14,061 nt of DNA, taken from positions 1 through 14,061 of the forward strand of contig CAKSEI010000018.1 in assembly GCA_934446285.1 (NCBI GenBank). The letters are read 5' to 3'. The DNA is from an uncultured Eubacteriales bacterium. GTDB taxonomy: Bacteria; Bacillota; Clostridia; Oscillospirales; CAG-272. The notes under the pieces were generated by a model. It was not told the DNA's origin and made no database searches. It worked only from the letters and a program-made list of their open reading frames with translations. The translations under genes and the position numbers were made by a program. Shown piece by piece: positions 7,512 to 13,273 of the stretch. Numbering within the stretch: position 1 is the stretch's first letter; each line of letters starts with the position of its first letter.

Positions 7512-7555
7512 CCGGGAGATAAAGAAACGCCCGGGAACGTGTACAATGCTCGCCG

Positions 7556-7606
7556 CCTATTTTAAGGGTCCTGCATGTCGGCAGGAAACGAAACTTTAAT
7601 AGGAGG
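7556..7606 (+). promoter_or_regulatory. Helix that may mask the rpsJ Shine-Dalgarno
   Basis: CCTATT (7556-7561) is the reverse complement of AATAGG (7598-7603), whose last bases overlap the AGGAGG ribosome binding site of rpsJ (7601-7606). The enclosed segment has its own 5-bp hairpin CCTGC/GCAGG (7570-7585). If formed, the outer helix would lower ribosome access to rpsJ, giving a possible translational switch. The outer helix is only 6 bp and A/T rich, so stability would depend on a bound protein or tertiary contacts. Confidence 0.4.
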
Positions 7607-7614
7607 AAAAATCA

Positions 7615-7923
7615 ATGGCAAAGCAGAATGTCAGAATCAGACTGAAGAGCTACGACCACTCCCTTGTGGACGCGGCTGCGGAGAAGATAGTGGATACGGC
7701 GAAGAGAAACAACTGCACCGTATCGGGACCTATCCCGCTGCCCACCGAGAGAGAGATAGTAACCATTCTTCGCGCTGTTCATAAGTACAAGGACAGCCGC
7801 GAGCAGTTTGAGATGAGAACTCACAAGCGTCTTATTGACATAGTGAATCCGCCGAAGGCAGCTGTCGAGGCGATCATGAGTCTTGAACTCCCCGCCGGCG
7901 TTGAGATTGACGTTAAGCTCTGA
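7615..7923 (+). CDS. rpsJ: 30S ribosomal protein S10
   Basis: The 102-residue product begins MAKQNVRIRLKSYDHSLVD and carries the family signature region SGPIPLPTEREIVTILRAVH, followed by the highly conserved EQFEMRTHKRLIDI. Length is standard for bacterial S10. S10 sits in the head of the 30S subunit and is also NusE, the partner of NusB in processive antitermination of rRNA transcription. It is the first gene of the superoperon. The ATG at 7615 is set by an AGGAGG site 8 bp upstream and by the N-terminal match to the family. The 100-bp gap to rplC is the largest inside the ribosomal block. Confidence 0.98.
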   Translation: MAKQNVRIRLKSYDHSLVDAAAEKIVDTAKRNNCTVSGPIPLPTEREIVTILRAVHKYKDSREQFEMRTHKRLIDIVNPPKAAVEAIMSLELPAGVEIDVKL

Positions 7924-7932
7924 TTGAGCAGC

Positions 7933-7952
7933 ATCTCGAGACACCGCGAGGT
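7933..7952 (+). other. Hairpin just after rpsJ, followed by T-run
   Basis: ATCTCG (7933-7938) pairs with CGAGGT (7947-7952, one G-T pair) around an 8-nt loop, and the 3' arm leads into TTTAAG. It lies 10 bp after the rpsJ stop. It could be a weak partial terminator or an RNA-end stabiliser that sets the S10 to downstream-gene ratio. The helix is short, so the call is tentative. Confidence 0.3.
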
Positions 7953-7962
7953 TTTAAGTCAC

Positions 7963-7995
7963 GTTGCAGCAACAGACGACCCGTCCGCCTGCAAC
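7963..7995 (+). other. Stem-loop in rpsJ-rplC gap
   Basis: GTTGCAG (7963-7969) is the exact reverse complement of CTGCAAC (7989-7995). The 19-nt interior holds a second small helix, GACG/CGTC around loop ACC (7975-7985), with asymmetric internal bulges. No T-run follows, so it is not an intrinsic terminator. It ends about 15 bp before the rplC ribosome binding site, where it could influence rplC translation or act as a processing or protein-binding site. Confidence 0.45.
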
Positions 7996-8023
7996 CAATA
8001 ACTGAAAACAGGAGGAAAATTCA

Positions 8024-8656
8024 ATGAAAAAGGGTATTATCGGCAAGAAGATCGGTATGACTCAGATTTTCGACGAAGTCGGAAATGTAATCCCGGTAAC
8101 CGTCGTTGAGGCGGGACCGTGCGCAGTCACACAGGTCAAAACGAAGCAGACCGACGGCTACGACGCAGTACAGCTCGGCTTTGAGGATGCAAAGGAAAAG
8201 CATGTTACGAAGCCCATGGCCGGACACTTCAAAAAAGCGGGAACAAATCCCAAAAAGCATCTTAAGGAATTCCGTCTCGACGACATCTCCGCGTACAGCG
8301 TAGGAGACACGGTCGGTGCAGACATTTTCGCTCAGGGCGAGAAGGTTGACGTAACCGGAATTACAAAGGGACACGGATACACGGGCGCGGTCAAGAGGTG
8401 GAATAACCATATTCTCCGCATGACCCACGGTACGGGTCCTATCCACCGTCAGGTCGGTTCTATGGGCTCAACCTCAACCCCGTCGAGAGTCTTCAAGAAC
8501 AAGAAGATGGCGGGCCAGTACGGTAACGAGAAGGTAACAGTTCTCAATCTGGAAGTAGCAAAGATTGATGCGGAGAAGAACATCATCGCGATAAAGGGAG
8601 CAATCCCCGGTGCTCGCGGCGGTATCGTCTTTATTCGCAATACGGTCAAAGCATAA
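8024..8656 (+). CDS. rplC: 50S ribosomal protein L3
   Basis: The 210-residue product opens with MKKGIIGKKIGMTQIFDE, the classic L3 N-terminus. The central extension that reaches the peptidyl-transferase centre is seen in GITKGHGYTGAVKRW and in MTHGTGPIHRQVGSMGS, followed by PSRVFKNKKMAGQYGNE. Length fits bacterial L3. L3 is an early-assembling 23S rRNA-binding protein near the 3' end of the large subunit RNA. The start has an AGGAGG site 8 bp upstream. It lies 100 bp after rpsJ, behind two possible hairpins, and 18 bp before rplD, so it belongs to the same transcript. The sequence style (for example KRWNNHILRMTHG) recalls gut clostridia, which is an impression rather than a search result. Confidence 0.98.
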   Translation: MKKGIIGKKIGMTQIFDEVGNVIPVTVVEAGPCAVTQVKTKQTDGYDAVQLGFEDAKEKHVTKPMAGHFKKAGTNPKKHLKEFRLDDISAYSVGDTVGADIFAQGEKVDVTGITKGHGYTGAVKRWNNHILRMTHGTGPIHRQVGSMGSTSTPSRVFKNKKMAGQYGNEKVTVLNLEVAKIDAEKNIIAIKGAIPGARGGIVFIRNTVKA

Positions 8657-8674
8657 AGGAAGGAGGATTAAATA

Positions 8675-9298
8675 ATGCCTAACATGAAAGTAGTTGATAT
8701 GCAGGGCAAGGAAGTCGGTGAGATAACCCTCTCCGACGATGTATTCGGCGTAAGCGTCAATACGGCAGTCCTCCATGCAGCAGTCAGAGCATATCTGATG
8801 AATAAGAGACAGGGCACACAGTCGACAAAGACCCGTACAGAGGTCAGCGGCGGCGGCAAGAAGCCCTGGAGACAGAAGGGAACGGGACGCGCGCGTCAGG
8901 GTTCGACGAGAAGCCCTCAGTGGACGCACGGCGGCGTAGCTCTCGGACCGAAGCCGCGCAGCTATCGCATAGACCTCAATAAGAAGGTCAAGAGAACGGC
9001 TCTCAAGAGTGCGCTCTCCGATAAGGCTCTCGGCGGAAACATGGTAGTGGTAGACGCTATCACCGCAGCGGAATACAAGACAAAGACCATGACTGCCATG
9101 CTCGCAGCCGTAGGCGCGCAGGGCAAGGCGCTCGTTATCCTCGCGGACAACGATGACAAGGTCGTGCGCAGCTTTGCGAACATTCCGGGCGTCAAGACCG
9201 CACAGGCAACGTGCATCAACGTGTACGATATACTGAATGCGGATAAGCTCGTGGTCGCACGCGCCGCAGCAGAAAAAATCCAGGAGGTTTACGCATAA
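8675..9298 (+). CDS. rplD: 50S ribosomal protein L4
   Basis: The 207-residue product has the L4 extended loop that lines the exit tunnel, GGGKKPWRQKGTGRARQGS followed by RSPQWTHGGVALGPKPRSY, then the conserved KKVKRTALKSALSDK helix. L4 binds 23S rRNA early in assembly and, in E. coli, represses its own S10 operon through the leader RNA; whether that holds here is unknown but is relevant to the long leader upstream. The start has a strong GGAGG site 8-9 bp upstream. The TAA stop shares its last base with the rplW ATG (TAATG), a 1-nt overlap that favours translational coupling of L4 and L23. Confidence 0.98.
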   Translation: MPNMKVVDMQGKEVGEITLSDDVFGVSVNTAVLHAAVRAYLMNKRQGTQSTKTRTEVSGGGKKPWRQKGTGRARQGSTRSPQWTHGGVALGPKPRSYRIDLNKKVKRTALKSALSDKALGGNMVVVDAITAAEYKTKTMTAMLAAVGAQGKALVILADNDDKVVRSFANIPGVKTAQATCINVYDILNADKLVVARAAAEKIQEVYA

Positions 9299-9591
9299 TG
9301 AGAAGTTGCTACGATATAATCTTGAAGCCTATCATTACCGAGGCATCCATGGATATGGCTCAGAACAAGAAGTATGTATTCAAGGTTCTGAAAGATGCAA
9401 CCAAATCCGAAATCGCAGCAGCGGTTGAGGAGGCATTCAAGGTCGAGGTTGCAGATGTAAACACGATTAACGTAAAAAGCAAGCCGAAGCGCAGAGGTAT
9501 GATAGAGGGTCGCACCGCAGAGTGGAAAAAGGCCATCGTCACCCTGACGGAGAAGTCGGGTACCATCGAGTTCTTCGACGGCATGATGTAA
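9298..9591 (+). CDS. rplW: 50S ribosomal protein L23
   Basis: The 97-residue product contains the L23 pattern: an early DIILKPIITEASM segment, YVFKVLKDATKSEIAAAVEE, then the loop KSKPKRRGMIEGRTAEWKKA and a closing beta strand. L23 sits at the tunnel exit and is the docking site for trigger factor and SRP. The ATG overlaps the rplD stop by one base, and its AGGAGG site lies within the last codons of rplD (9282-9288), so the start is well supported and coupled translation is likely. The N-terminus (MRSCYDIILKP) has a few extra residues before the conserved core, which is common in clostridia. It is followed 16 bp later by rplB. Confidence 0.97.
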   Translation: MRSCYDIILKPIITEASMDMAQNKKYVFKVLKDATKSEIAAAVEEAFKVEVADVNTINVKSKPKRRGMIEGRTAEWKKAIVTLTEKSGTIEFFDGMM

Positions 9592-9607
9592 GAAGGAGGA
9601 GTGAATA

Positions 9608-10438
9608 ATGGCAGCTATTAAATATAAACCTACCACTCCCGGCAGAAGAGGAATGTCTGTTCCCTCTTTCGACGAGGTAACGAAGTTTACCCCCGAAAAG
9701 AGCCTTCTCGCCACAAAGAAGAAATTTGCCGGCCGTAACAGCTACGGACGCATAACGGTTCGCCACAAAGGCGGCGGAAACCGTCAGAAGTACCGTCTTG
9801 TCGACTTCAAGCGCGCAGGCGAGATGAAGGAGACGGTAGTCGGTATCGAGTACGATCCTAACCGCACCGCATACATCGCCCTTTTAAAGGACGAGGCGGG
9901 CAAGAAGAGCTATATCATAGCTCCCGCGGGACTTACCGACGGAGACACGGTCGAGACGGGCGCAGGCGCGGATATCAAACCGGGCAACACCCTTCCGATA
10001 GCAAACATTCCCGTAGGTACGATAATCTACAACATAGAGCTTTACCCCGGTAAGGGCGGACAGCTTGCCCGCTCGGCAGGAACACAGGCTCAGCTCATGG
10101 CAAAGGAGAACGGCATGGCGCAGGTTCGTCTGCCCTCCGGAGAGGTTCGTCTTGTCCGCCTTGACTGTAAGGCAAGCATAGGACAGGTCGGCAACATAGA
10201 GCACGATACCGTCAAGATTGGTAAGGCGGGCAGAAAGCGTCATATGGGCGTCCGTCCGACCGTCCGCGGTTCTGTCATGAACCCGTGCGACCACCCGCAC
10301 GGCGGCGGTGAGGGCAAGAGCCCCGTAGGTCGTCCGGGACCCGTTACCCCGTGGGGTAAGCCGGCTCTCGGTTTAAAGACGAGAAACAAGAAGGCGAGAA
10401 CGAACAAGTTCATCGTCAAGCGCAGAAACGGCAAATAA
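9608..10438 (+). CDS. rplB: 50S ribosomal protein L2
   Basis: At 276 residues this has the normal L2 length. It begins MAAIKYKPTTPGRRGMSVPS, with the RNA-binding core HKGGGNRQKYRLVDFKR near residues 55-70. The C-terminal signature contains NPCDHPHGGGEGKSPVGRPG (225-244) followed by PVTPWGKPALGLKTR. His229 in DHPH matches the conserved histidine of E. coli L2, which lies close to the peptidyl-transferase centre. L2 is essential for subunit joining and large-subunit assembly. The start has AAGGAGG about 8 bp upstream. It is placed between rplW and rpsS with gaps of 16 and 18 bp, as in the canonical operon. Confidence 0.98.
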   Translation: MAAIKYKPTTPGRRGMSVPSFDEVTKFTPEKSLLATKKKFAGRNSYGRITVRHKGGGNRQKYRLVDFKRAGEMKETVVGIEYDPNRTAYIALLKDEAGKKSYIIAPAGLTDGDTVETGAGADIKPGNTLPIANIPVGTIIYNIELYPGKGGQLARSAGTQAQLMAKENGMAQVRLPSGEVRLVRLDCKASIGQVGNIEHDTVKIGKAGRKRHMGVRPTVRGSVMNPCDHPHGGGEGKSPVGRPGPVTPWGKPALGLKTRNKKARTNKFIVKRRNGK

Positions 10439-10456
10439 TAGAAGGAGGCACAAGAT

Positions 10457-10738
10457 ATGAGCAGAAGTTTGAAAAAAGGCCCGTTTGTCGAAGCTAAGCT
10501 CTACGCCCGCATCGAGGCAATGAACGAAGCCGGCAAAAAGCAGGTTCTCAAGACATGGTCGCGCGCTTCCACTATATTCCCGGAGTTTGTCGGACACACG
10601 ATAGCCGTTTATGACGGCAGAAAGCACGTGCCGGTATATATCACAGAGGATATGGTCGGTCACAAGCTCGGCGAGTTCGCGCCGACAAGAACATTCAAGG
10701 GGCACGCAGGCTCCAAGACATCCAACAACGGTAAATAA
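10457..10738 (+). CDS. rpsS: 30S ribosomal protein S19
   Basis: The 93-residue product begins MSRSLKKGPFVEAKL and carries the S19 signature in the second half (FVGHTIAVYDGRKHVPVYI, then TEDMVGHKLGEFAPTRTFKGH). Length matches bacterial S19. S19 lies in the head of the small subunit, forms a complex with S13 and contacts A-site tRNA. The start is preceded by AAGGAGG about 9 bp upstream. The product ends in a short basic Ser/Lys/Asn tail. It is followed by rplV after 15 bp. Confidence 0.98.
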   Translation: MSRSLKKGPFVEAKLYARIEAMNEAGKKQVLKTWSRASTIFPEFVGHTIAVYDGRKHVPVYITEDMVGHKLGEFAPTRTFKGHAGSKTSNNGK

Positions 10739-10753
10739 TTCAGGAGGAACGAA

Positions 10754-11089
10754 ATGGAAGCGAAAGCAATTCTTAAATATGCAAGAATTTCTCCGCGCAA
10801 AGTCGGCATCGTCCTGGATCTTATCCGCGGAAAGGATGTAACTTATGCGAGAGCAATTCTGAAGAACACGCCCAAGAGCGCGTCCGAGTATCTGATAAAG
10901 CTGCTTGATTCGGCAGTGGCAAACGCAGAGAACAACCTCGGTCTTAACAAAGAGGATCTTATCGTCAGCGAGTGCTATGTATGCCAGGGACCGACGCTTA
11001 AGAGAATCATGCCCCGCGCGCGCGGTTCGGCAGACAGAATACTCAAGAGAACCAGCCACGTAACACTCGTAGTGGCAGACAAGAAGTAA
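10754..11089 (+). CDS. rplV: 50S ribosomal protein L22
   Basis: The 111-residue product begins MEAKAILKYARISPRKVGIV, the typical L22 start. The long beta-hairpin that reaches into the exit tunnel is visible near residues 78-98 (VCQGPTLKRIMPRARGSAD), followed by the closing strand HVTLVVADKK. Together with the L4 loop this hairpin forms the tunnel constriction where macrolides and some nascent chains act; no insertion or deletion is evident there. The start is supported by an AGGAGG site 6-7 bp upstream. It is 17 bp before rpsC. Confidence 0.98.
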   Translation: MEAKAILKYARISPRKVGIVLDLIRGKDVTYARAILKNTPKSASEYLIKLLDSAVANAENNLGLNKEDLIVSECYVCQGPTLKRIMPRARGSADRILKRTSHVTLVVADKK

Positions 11090-11106
11090 GAAAGGAGGAT
11101 AGCAGA

Positions 11107-11934
11107 ATGGGACAGAAGGTAAATCCGCACGGCCTCAGAGTCGGCGTAATCAAAGACTGGGATTCCAGATGGAGCGTACCGGACGAGCAGTTCGGCGATA
11201 CACTGGTATCCGACTACAACCTGAGAAAGACTCTTAAGGCGCAGCTGCAGCAGGCAGGCGTGCCGAAGATAGAGATTGAGAGAGACAATCAGAGAGTCCG
11301 CGTATTCATTCACTGCGCGAAGCCGGGTATGGTAATCGGACGCGGCGGCACAGAGATTGAAAAGCTGCGCCTCCAGATAGAGGATATCGTAAAGAAGCCG
11401 GTATCCGTAAACGTGGTAGAGGTAAAGCAGCCTGACCTGAACGCACAGCTCGTCGCAGAGAGCATCTGCGGACAGCTTGAGCGCAGAGGCAGCTTCCGCC
11501 GCGCCATGAAGATGAGCATAGGACGCACCATGCGTCTCGGCGCAAAGGGTATCAAGATATCCTGCGGCGGACGTCTCGGCGGCGCCGAGATTGCTCGTAA
11601 CGAGCATTATCACGAGGGCACAATCCCGCTGCAGACGCTCCGTGCCGACATCGACTACGGCTTTTGGGAGGCTAACACCACCTACGGCAAGATAGGCGTA
11701 AAGGTATGGATATACAAGGGCGAAGTGCTCCAGGACAAAAAACACCGCTTTGGTGAAGCAAAGATTGAGACACCTAAGTTCGACCGCAAGGATCGCAGAA
11801 ACGGCGACCGCAGAGACCGCAAAAACGGTGACCGCAGGGATCGCAGAAACGGCGACCGCAGAGGCGGCGGACGTCCGCAGAACGGCAATCGCCGTCCGGC
11901 AGGTGCTCCTAAGAAGGAAGGGGGCGACCGCTGA
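11107..11934 (+). CDS. rpsC: 30S ribosomal protein S3 with extended repetitive C-terminus
   Basis: The 275-residue product begins MGQKVNPHGLRVGVIKDWDS. It has the KH RNA-binding motif VIGRGGTEIEKL (GRGG at 78-81) and the S3 C-terminal domain, including GRTMRLGAKGIKISCGGRLGG and LRADIDYGFWEANTTYGKIG. S3 forms part of the mRNA entry channel and contributes to helicase activity at the entry site. The conserved core ends near residue 218; about 55 extra residues follow, rich in Arg, Asp, Asn and Gly, including three copies of an 8-residue repeat (229-252) and a Gly/Pro/Arg end. Bacterial S3 is commonly about 205-235 residues. Low-complexity S3 tails occur in other bacteria, but the repetition here is notable. 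Its TGA overlaps the rplP start by one base (TGATG). Confidence 0.97.
   Translation: MGQKVNPHGLRVGVIKDWDSRWSVPDEQFGDTLVSDYNLRKTLKAQLQQAGVPKIEIERDNQRVRVFIHCAKPGMVIGRGGTEIEKLRLQIEDIVKKPVSVNVVEVKQPDLNAQLVAESICGQLERRGSFRRAMKMSIGRTMRLGAKGIKISCGGRLGGAEIARNEHYHEGTIPLQTLRADIDYGFWEANTTYGKIGVKVWIYKGEVLQDKKHRFGEAKIETPKFDRKDRRNGDRRDRKNGDRRDRRNGDRRGGGRPQNGNRRPAGAPKKEGGDR
11791..11862 (+). repeat. Three 24-bp tandem repeats in rpsC tail
   Basis: Units 11791-11814, 11815-11838 and 11839-11862 each encode the octapeptide DRRNGDRR or DRKNGDRR. Units 1 and 3 are identical over all 24 bases. Unit 2 differs at a few positions, only one of which changes a residue (Arg to Lys). The period is a multiple of three, so gain or loss of units keeps the frame. 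The pattern fits recent duplication by slippage. Confidence 0.9.
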
Positions 11935-12365
11935 TGTTAATGCCTAAGAGAACAAAATTCCGTCGTGTACACCGCGGCAGAATGAAAGGCGAGGCTACCC
12001 GCGGCAATACACTGACATACGGTTCATACGGACTTGTCGCAACCGAGCCCGCGTGGGTAAAGAGCAACCAGATAGAGGCTGCCCGTGTCGCAATGACGCG
12101 TTATATCAAGCGTGGCGGTAAGGTCTGGATAAAGATTTTCCCCGATAAGCCGGTAACAAAGAAGCCTGCCGAAGTCCGAATGGGTTCCGGTAAGGGTGCG
12201 CCCGAATTCTGGGTTGCAGTAGTCAAGCCGGGCAGAGTCATGTTTGAGATGGACGGCGTTTCGCCCGAAATTGCGCGCGAGGCAATGCGTCTGGCTTCCC
12301 ACAAACTTCCTTGCAAGTGCAAATTCGTGATGAAGGAAGAAAATACACAAGAGGAGGAGGGTTAA
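11934..12365 (+). CDS. rplP: 50S ribosomal protein L16
   Basis: The 143-residue product starts MLMPKRTKFRRVHRGRMKG. The ATG at 11934 is preferred over the ATG six bases later, because L16 proteins normally begin MLxPK. The central region AEVRMGSGKGAPEFWVAVVK carries the arginine (Arg82 here) that aligns with E. coli Arg81 near the peptidyl-transferase centre. L16 is a late-assembling protein that helps position A-site tRNA. The start overlaps the rpsC stop by one base, and a purine-rich AAGGAAGGGGG site lies inside the end of rpsC, so coupling with S3 is likely. The tail is acidic (EENTQEEEG). The rpmC start is only three bases after its stop. Confidence 0.98.
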   Translation: MLMPKRTKFRRVHRGRMKGEATRGNTLTYGSYGLVATEPAWVKSNQIEAARVAMTRYIKRGGKVWIKIFPDKPVTKKPAEVRMGSGKGAPEFWVAVVKPGRVMFEMDGVSPEIAREAMRLASHKLPCKCKFVMKEENTQEEEG

Positions 12366-12368
12366 GCA

Positions 12369-12557
12369 ATGAAGGCAAGCGAAATCAGAGAGCTTTCCGC
12401 AGAGGAGCTTGAAAAGAAGCTCGCGGAGCTTAAAAAGGAGCTGTTCAACCTGCGTTTCCAGAACGCCATTAACCAGCTTGACAATCCTCACAGGATAGAC
12501 GATGTCAAAAAGGACATCGCCCGCGTAATGACGATTCTTCACGAGAAGAACGCTTAA
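12369..12557 (+). CDS. rpmC: 50S ribosomal protein L29
   Basis: This 62-residue, almost wholly helical protein begins MKASEIRELSAEELEKKLAE and contains the typical LKKELFNLRFQNAINQLDNP turn between two long helices, then DVKKDIARVMTILHEK. L29 lies near the tunnel exit beside L23 and contributes to the docking area for nascent-chain factors. It starts three bases after the rplP stop, with its GAGGAGG site inside the last rplP codons. Length is normal. Confidence 0.97.
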   Translation: MKASEIRELSAEELEKKLAELKKELFNLRFQNAINQLDNPHRIDDVKKDIARVMTILHEKNA

Positions 12558-12580
12558 CTTGAAGGAAGGAGAGCTAAGTC

Positions 12581-12847
12581 ATGGCAGAAGCAATTGAGCG
12601 CAACCTGCGCAAGACACGTACGGGCAAGGTAGTATCCACCGCAATGGACAAGACGGTAGTCGTATCCATCGAGGATAACGTAAAGCATCCCAAGTACGGC
12701 AAGGTCATCAAGAGAAGTATAAAAATACACGCTCACGACGAGGCAAATGAGTGCAGCGTCGGCGATAAGGTGACGGTAATGGAAACAAGACCCCTTTCCA
12801 AAACGAAGAGATGGCGTCTTGTGGGTATCATTGAGAAAGCGAAATAA
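12581..12847 (+). CDS. rpsQ: 30S ribosomal protein S17
   Basis: The 88-residue product, beginning MAEAIERNLRKTRTGKVVS, has the S17 OB-fold signature TAMDKTVVVSIEDNVKHPKY and the conserved DEANECSVGDKVTVMETRPL, followed by SKTKRWRLV. S17 binds 16S rRNA early and stabilises the platform and body. The start is supported by AAGGAGAG about 9 bp upstream. It lies 23 bp after rpmC and is followed by a 45-bp gap to rplN that holds a small hairpin. Confidence 0.98.
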   Translation: MAEAIERNLRKTRTGKVVSTAMDKTVVVSIEDNVKHPKYGKVIKRSIKIHAHDEANECSVGDKVTVMETRPLSKTKRWRLVGIIEKAK

Positions 12848-12853
12848 AAGTAG

Positions 12854-12871
12854 GTACGACAAAGATCGTGC
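12854..12871 (+). other. Small hairpin upstream of the rplN ribosome binding site
   Basis: GTACGA (12854-12859) pairs with TCGTGC (12866-12871, one G-T pair) around loop CAAAGA, ending about 6 bp before the AAGGAGG site of rplN. There is no T-run. It sits at the classical S10/spc operon boundary. It may have no function. Confidence 0.3.
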
Positions 12872-12892
12872 ACGAAAAAGGAGGAACGCACA

Positions 12893-13261
12893 GTGGTTCA
12901 GCAACAGTCACTTATGAAGGTTGCCGATAACACGGGAGCTAAGGAGCTCATGTGTATCCGCGTACTCGGCGGCTCGGGCCGCAGATATGCGAATATCGGC
13001 GATATCGTGGTGTGCTCTGTTAAAAAGGCAGCACCGGGCGGCACCGTAAATAAGGGTGACGTCGTAAAGGCAGTCGTAGTCAGAAGCGTCAAGGGCGTAA
13101 AGCGCGCAGACGGTTCTTACATCAAATTCGACGAGAACGCAGCGGTTATTATCAAGGACGATAAGACCCCTCGCGGAACTCGTATCTTCGGGCCTGTGGC
13201 TCGCGAGCTGCGAGATCATGATTTCCTTAAAATCATGTCTCTTGCTCCGGAAGTACTTTAA
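12893..13261 (+). CDS. rplN: 50S ribosomal protein L14 (GTG start)
   Basis: The 122-residue product reads MVQQQSLMKVADNTGAKELM, matching the universal L14 N-terminus (MIQxxTxLxVADNSGA). This sets the start at the GTG at 12893 rather than at the later ATG; an AAGGAGG site sits 8 bp upstream. Further signatures are GDIVVCSVKKAAPGG, KAVVVRSVKGVKRADGS and the end LRDHDFLKIMSLAPEVL. L14 forms an intersubunit bridge and is the binding site of RsfS. In E. coli this would be the first gene of the spc operon; here it simply continues the S10 series, with no promoter visible in the 45-bp gap. Confidence 0.97.
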   Translation: MVQQQSLMKVADNTGAKELMCIRVLGGSGRRYANIGDIVVCSVKKAAPGGTVNKGDVVKAVVVRSVKGVKRADGSYIKFDENAAVIIKDDKTPRGTRIFGPVARELRDHDFLKIMSLAPEVL

Positions 13262-13273
13262 GGAGGAACGGTA

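Larger units (their letters stand above)
7339..7614 (+). ncRNA. Long structured 5' leader of the S10 operon, candidate cis-regulatory RNA
   Basis: This segment between the promoter and rpsJ has no credible coding gene but can form many helices: CGGTG/CACCG (7367-7371 with 7378-7382), CTTTCGC/GCGAAGG (7387-7393 with 7415-7421, one G-T pair), AACGC/GCGTT around loop ATCA (7452-7465), GTCC/GGAC (7436-7439 with 7493-7496), GCGG/CCGC (7442-7445 with 7488-7491), TTCCGGG with CCCGGGA (7510-7516 with 7530-7536, one G-T pair), and CCTGC/GCAGG (7570-7574 with 7581-7585). Some of these exclude each other and overlap a terminator-like hairpin. The arrangement fits a regulatory leader for r-protein feedback or growth control. 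In E. coli the S10 operon is regulated through its leader by L4; this sequence is not recognisably that RNA. Function is inferred only. Confidence 0.6.

Noticed and set aside
7268..7546. 92-codon open frame on the - strand opposite the promoter and leader
   Set aside because: It crosses the near-consensus promoter of the S10 operon, has no credible Shine-Dalgarno, and its product looks random.
7341..7565. 74-codon open frame on the + strand within the S10 leader
   Set aside because: It starts at a TTG with no ribosome binding site, has no recognisable protein features, and overlaps the helix-forming RNA segments; it is better explained as leader RNA.
7339..7614. T-box or known metabolite riboswitch in the S10 leader
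   Set aside because: No T-box consensus (AGGGTGG...ACCGCG) and no recognisable riboswitch core was found; the segment is described only as a candidate r-protein leader.
7575..7784. 69-codon + strand frame overlapping the start of rpsJ
   Set aside because: It overlaps the certain rpsJ gene in another frame, and the product has no family features.
10975..11745. 256-codon open frame on the - strand across rplV/rpsC
   Set aside because: It lies opposite two unmistakable ribosomal protein genes, and the translation has no family pattern.
11791..11862. Tandem repeats as a possible CRISPR-like array
   Set aside because: The 24-bp units are adjacent without spacers, are in frame and encode an octapeptide within rpsC; they are coding repeats.
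12848..12892. Separate spc-operon promoter before rplN
   Set aside because: The 45-bp gap shows no -35/-10 pair, only a small hairpin and the ribosome binding site, so rplN appears to be part of the same long transcript.
13217..13237. 8-bp perfect inverted repeat in the end of rplN
   Set aside because: CATGATTT and AAATCATG fall in codons for the conserved DHDFLKIM segment, with no T-run; this is most simply a coding coincidence.
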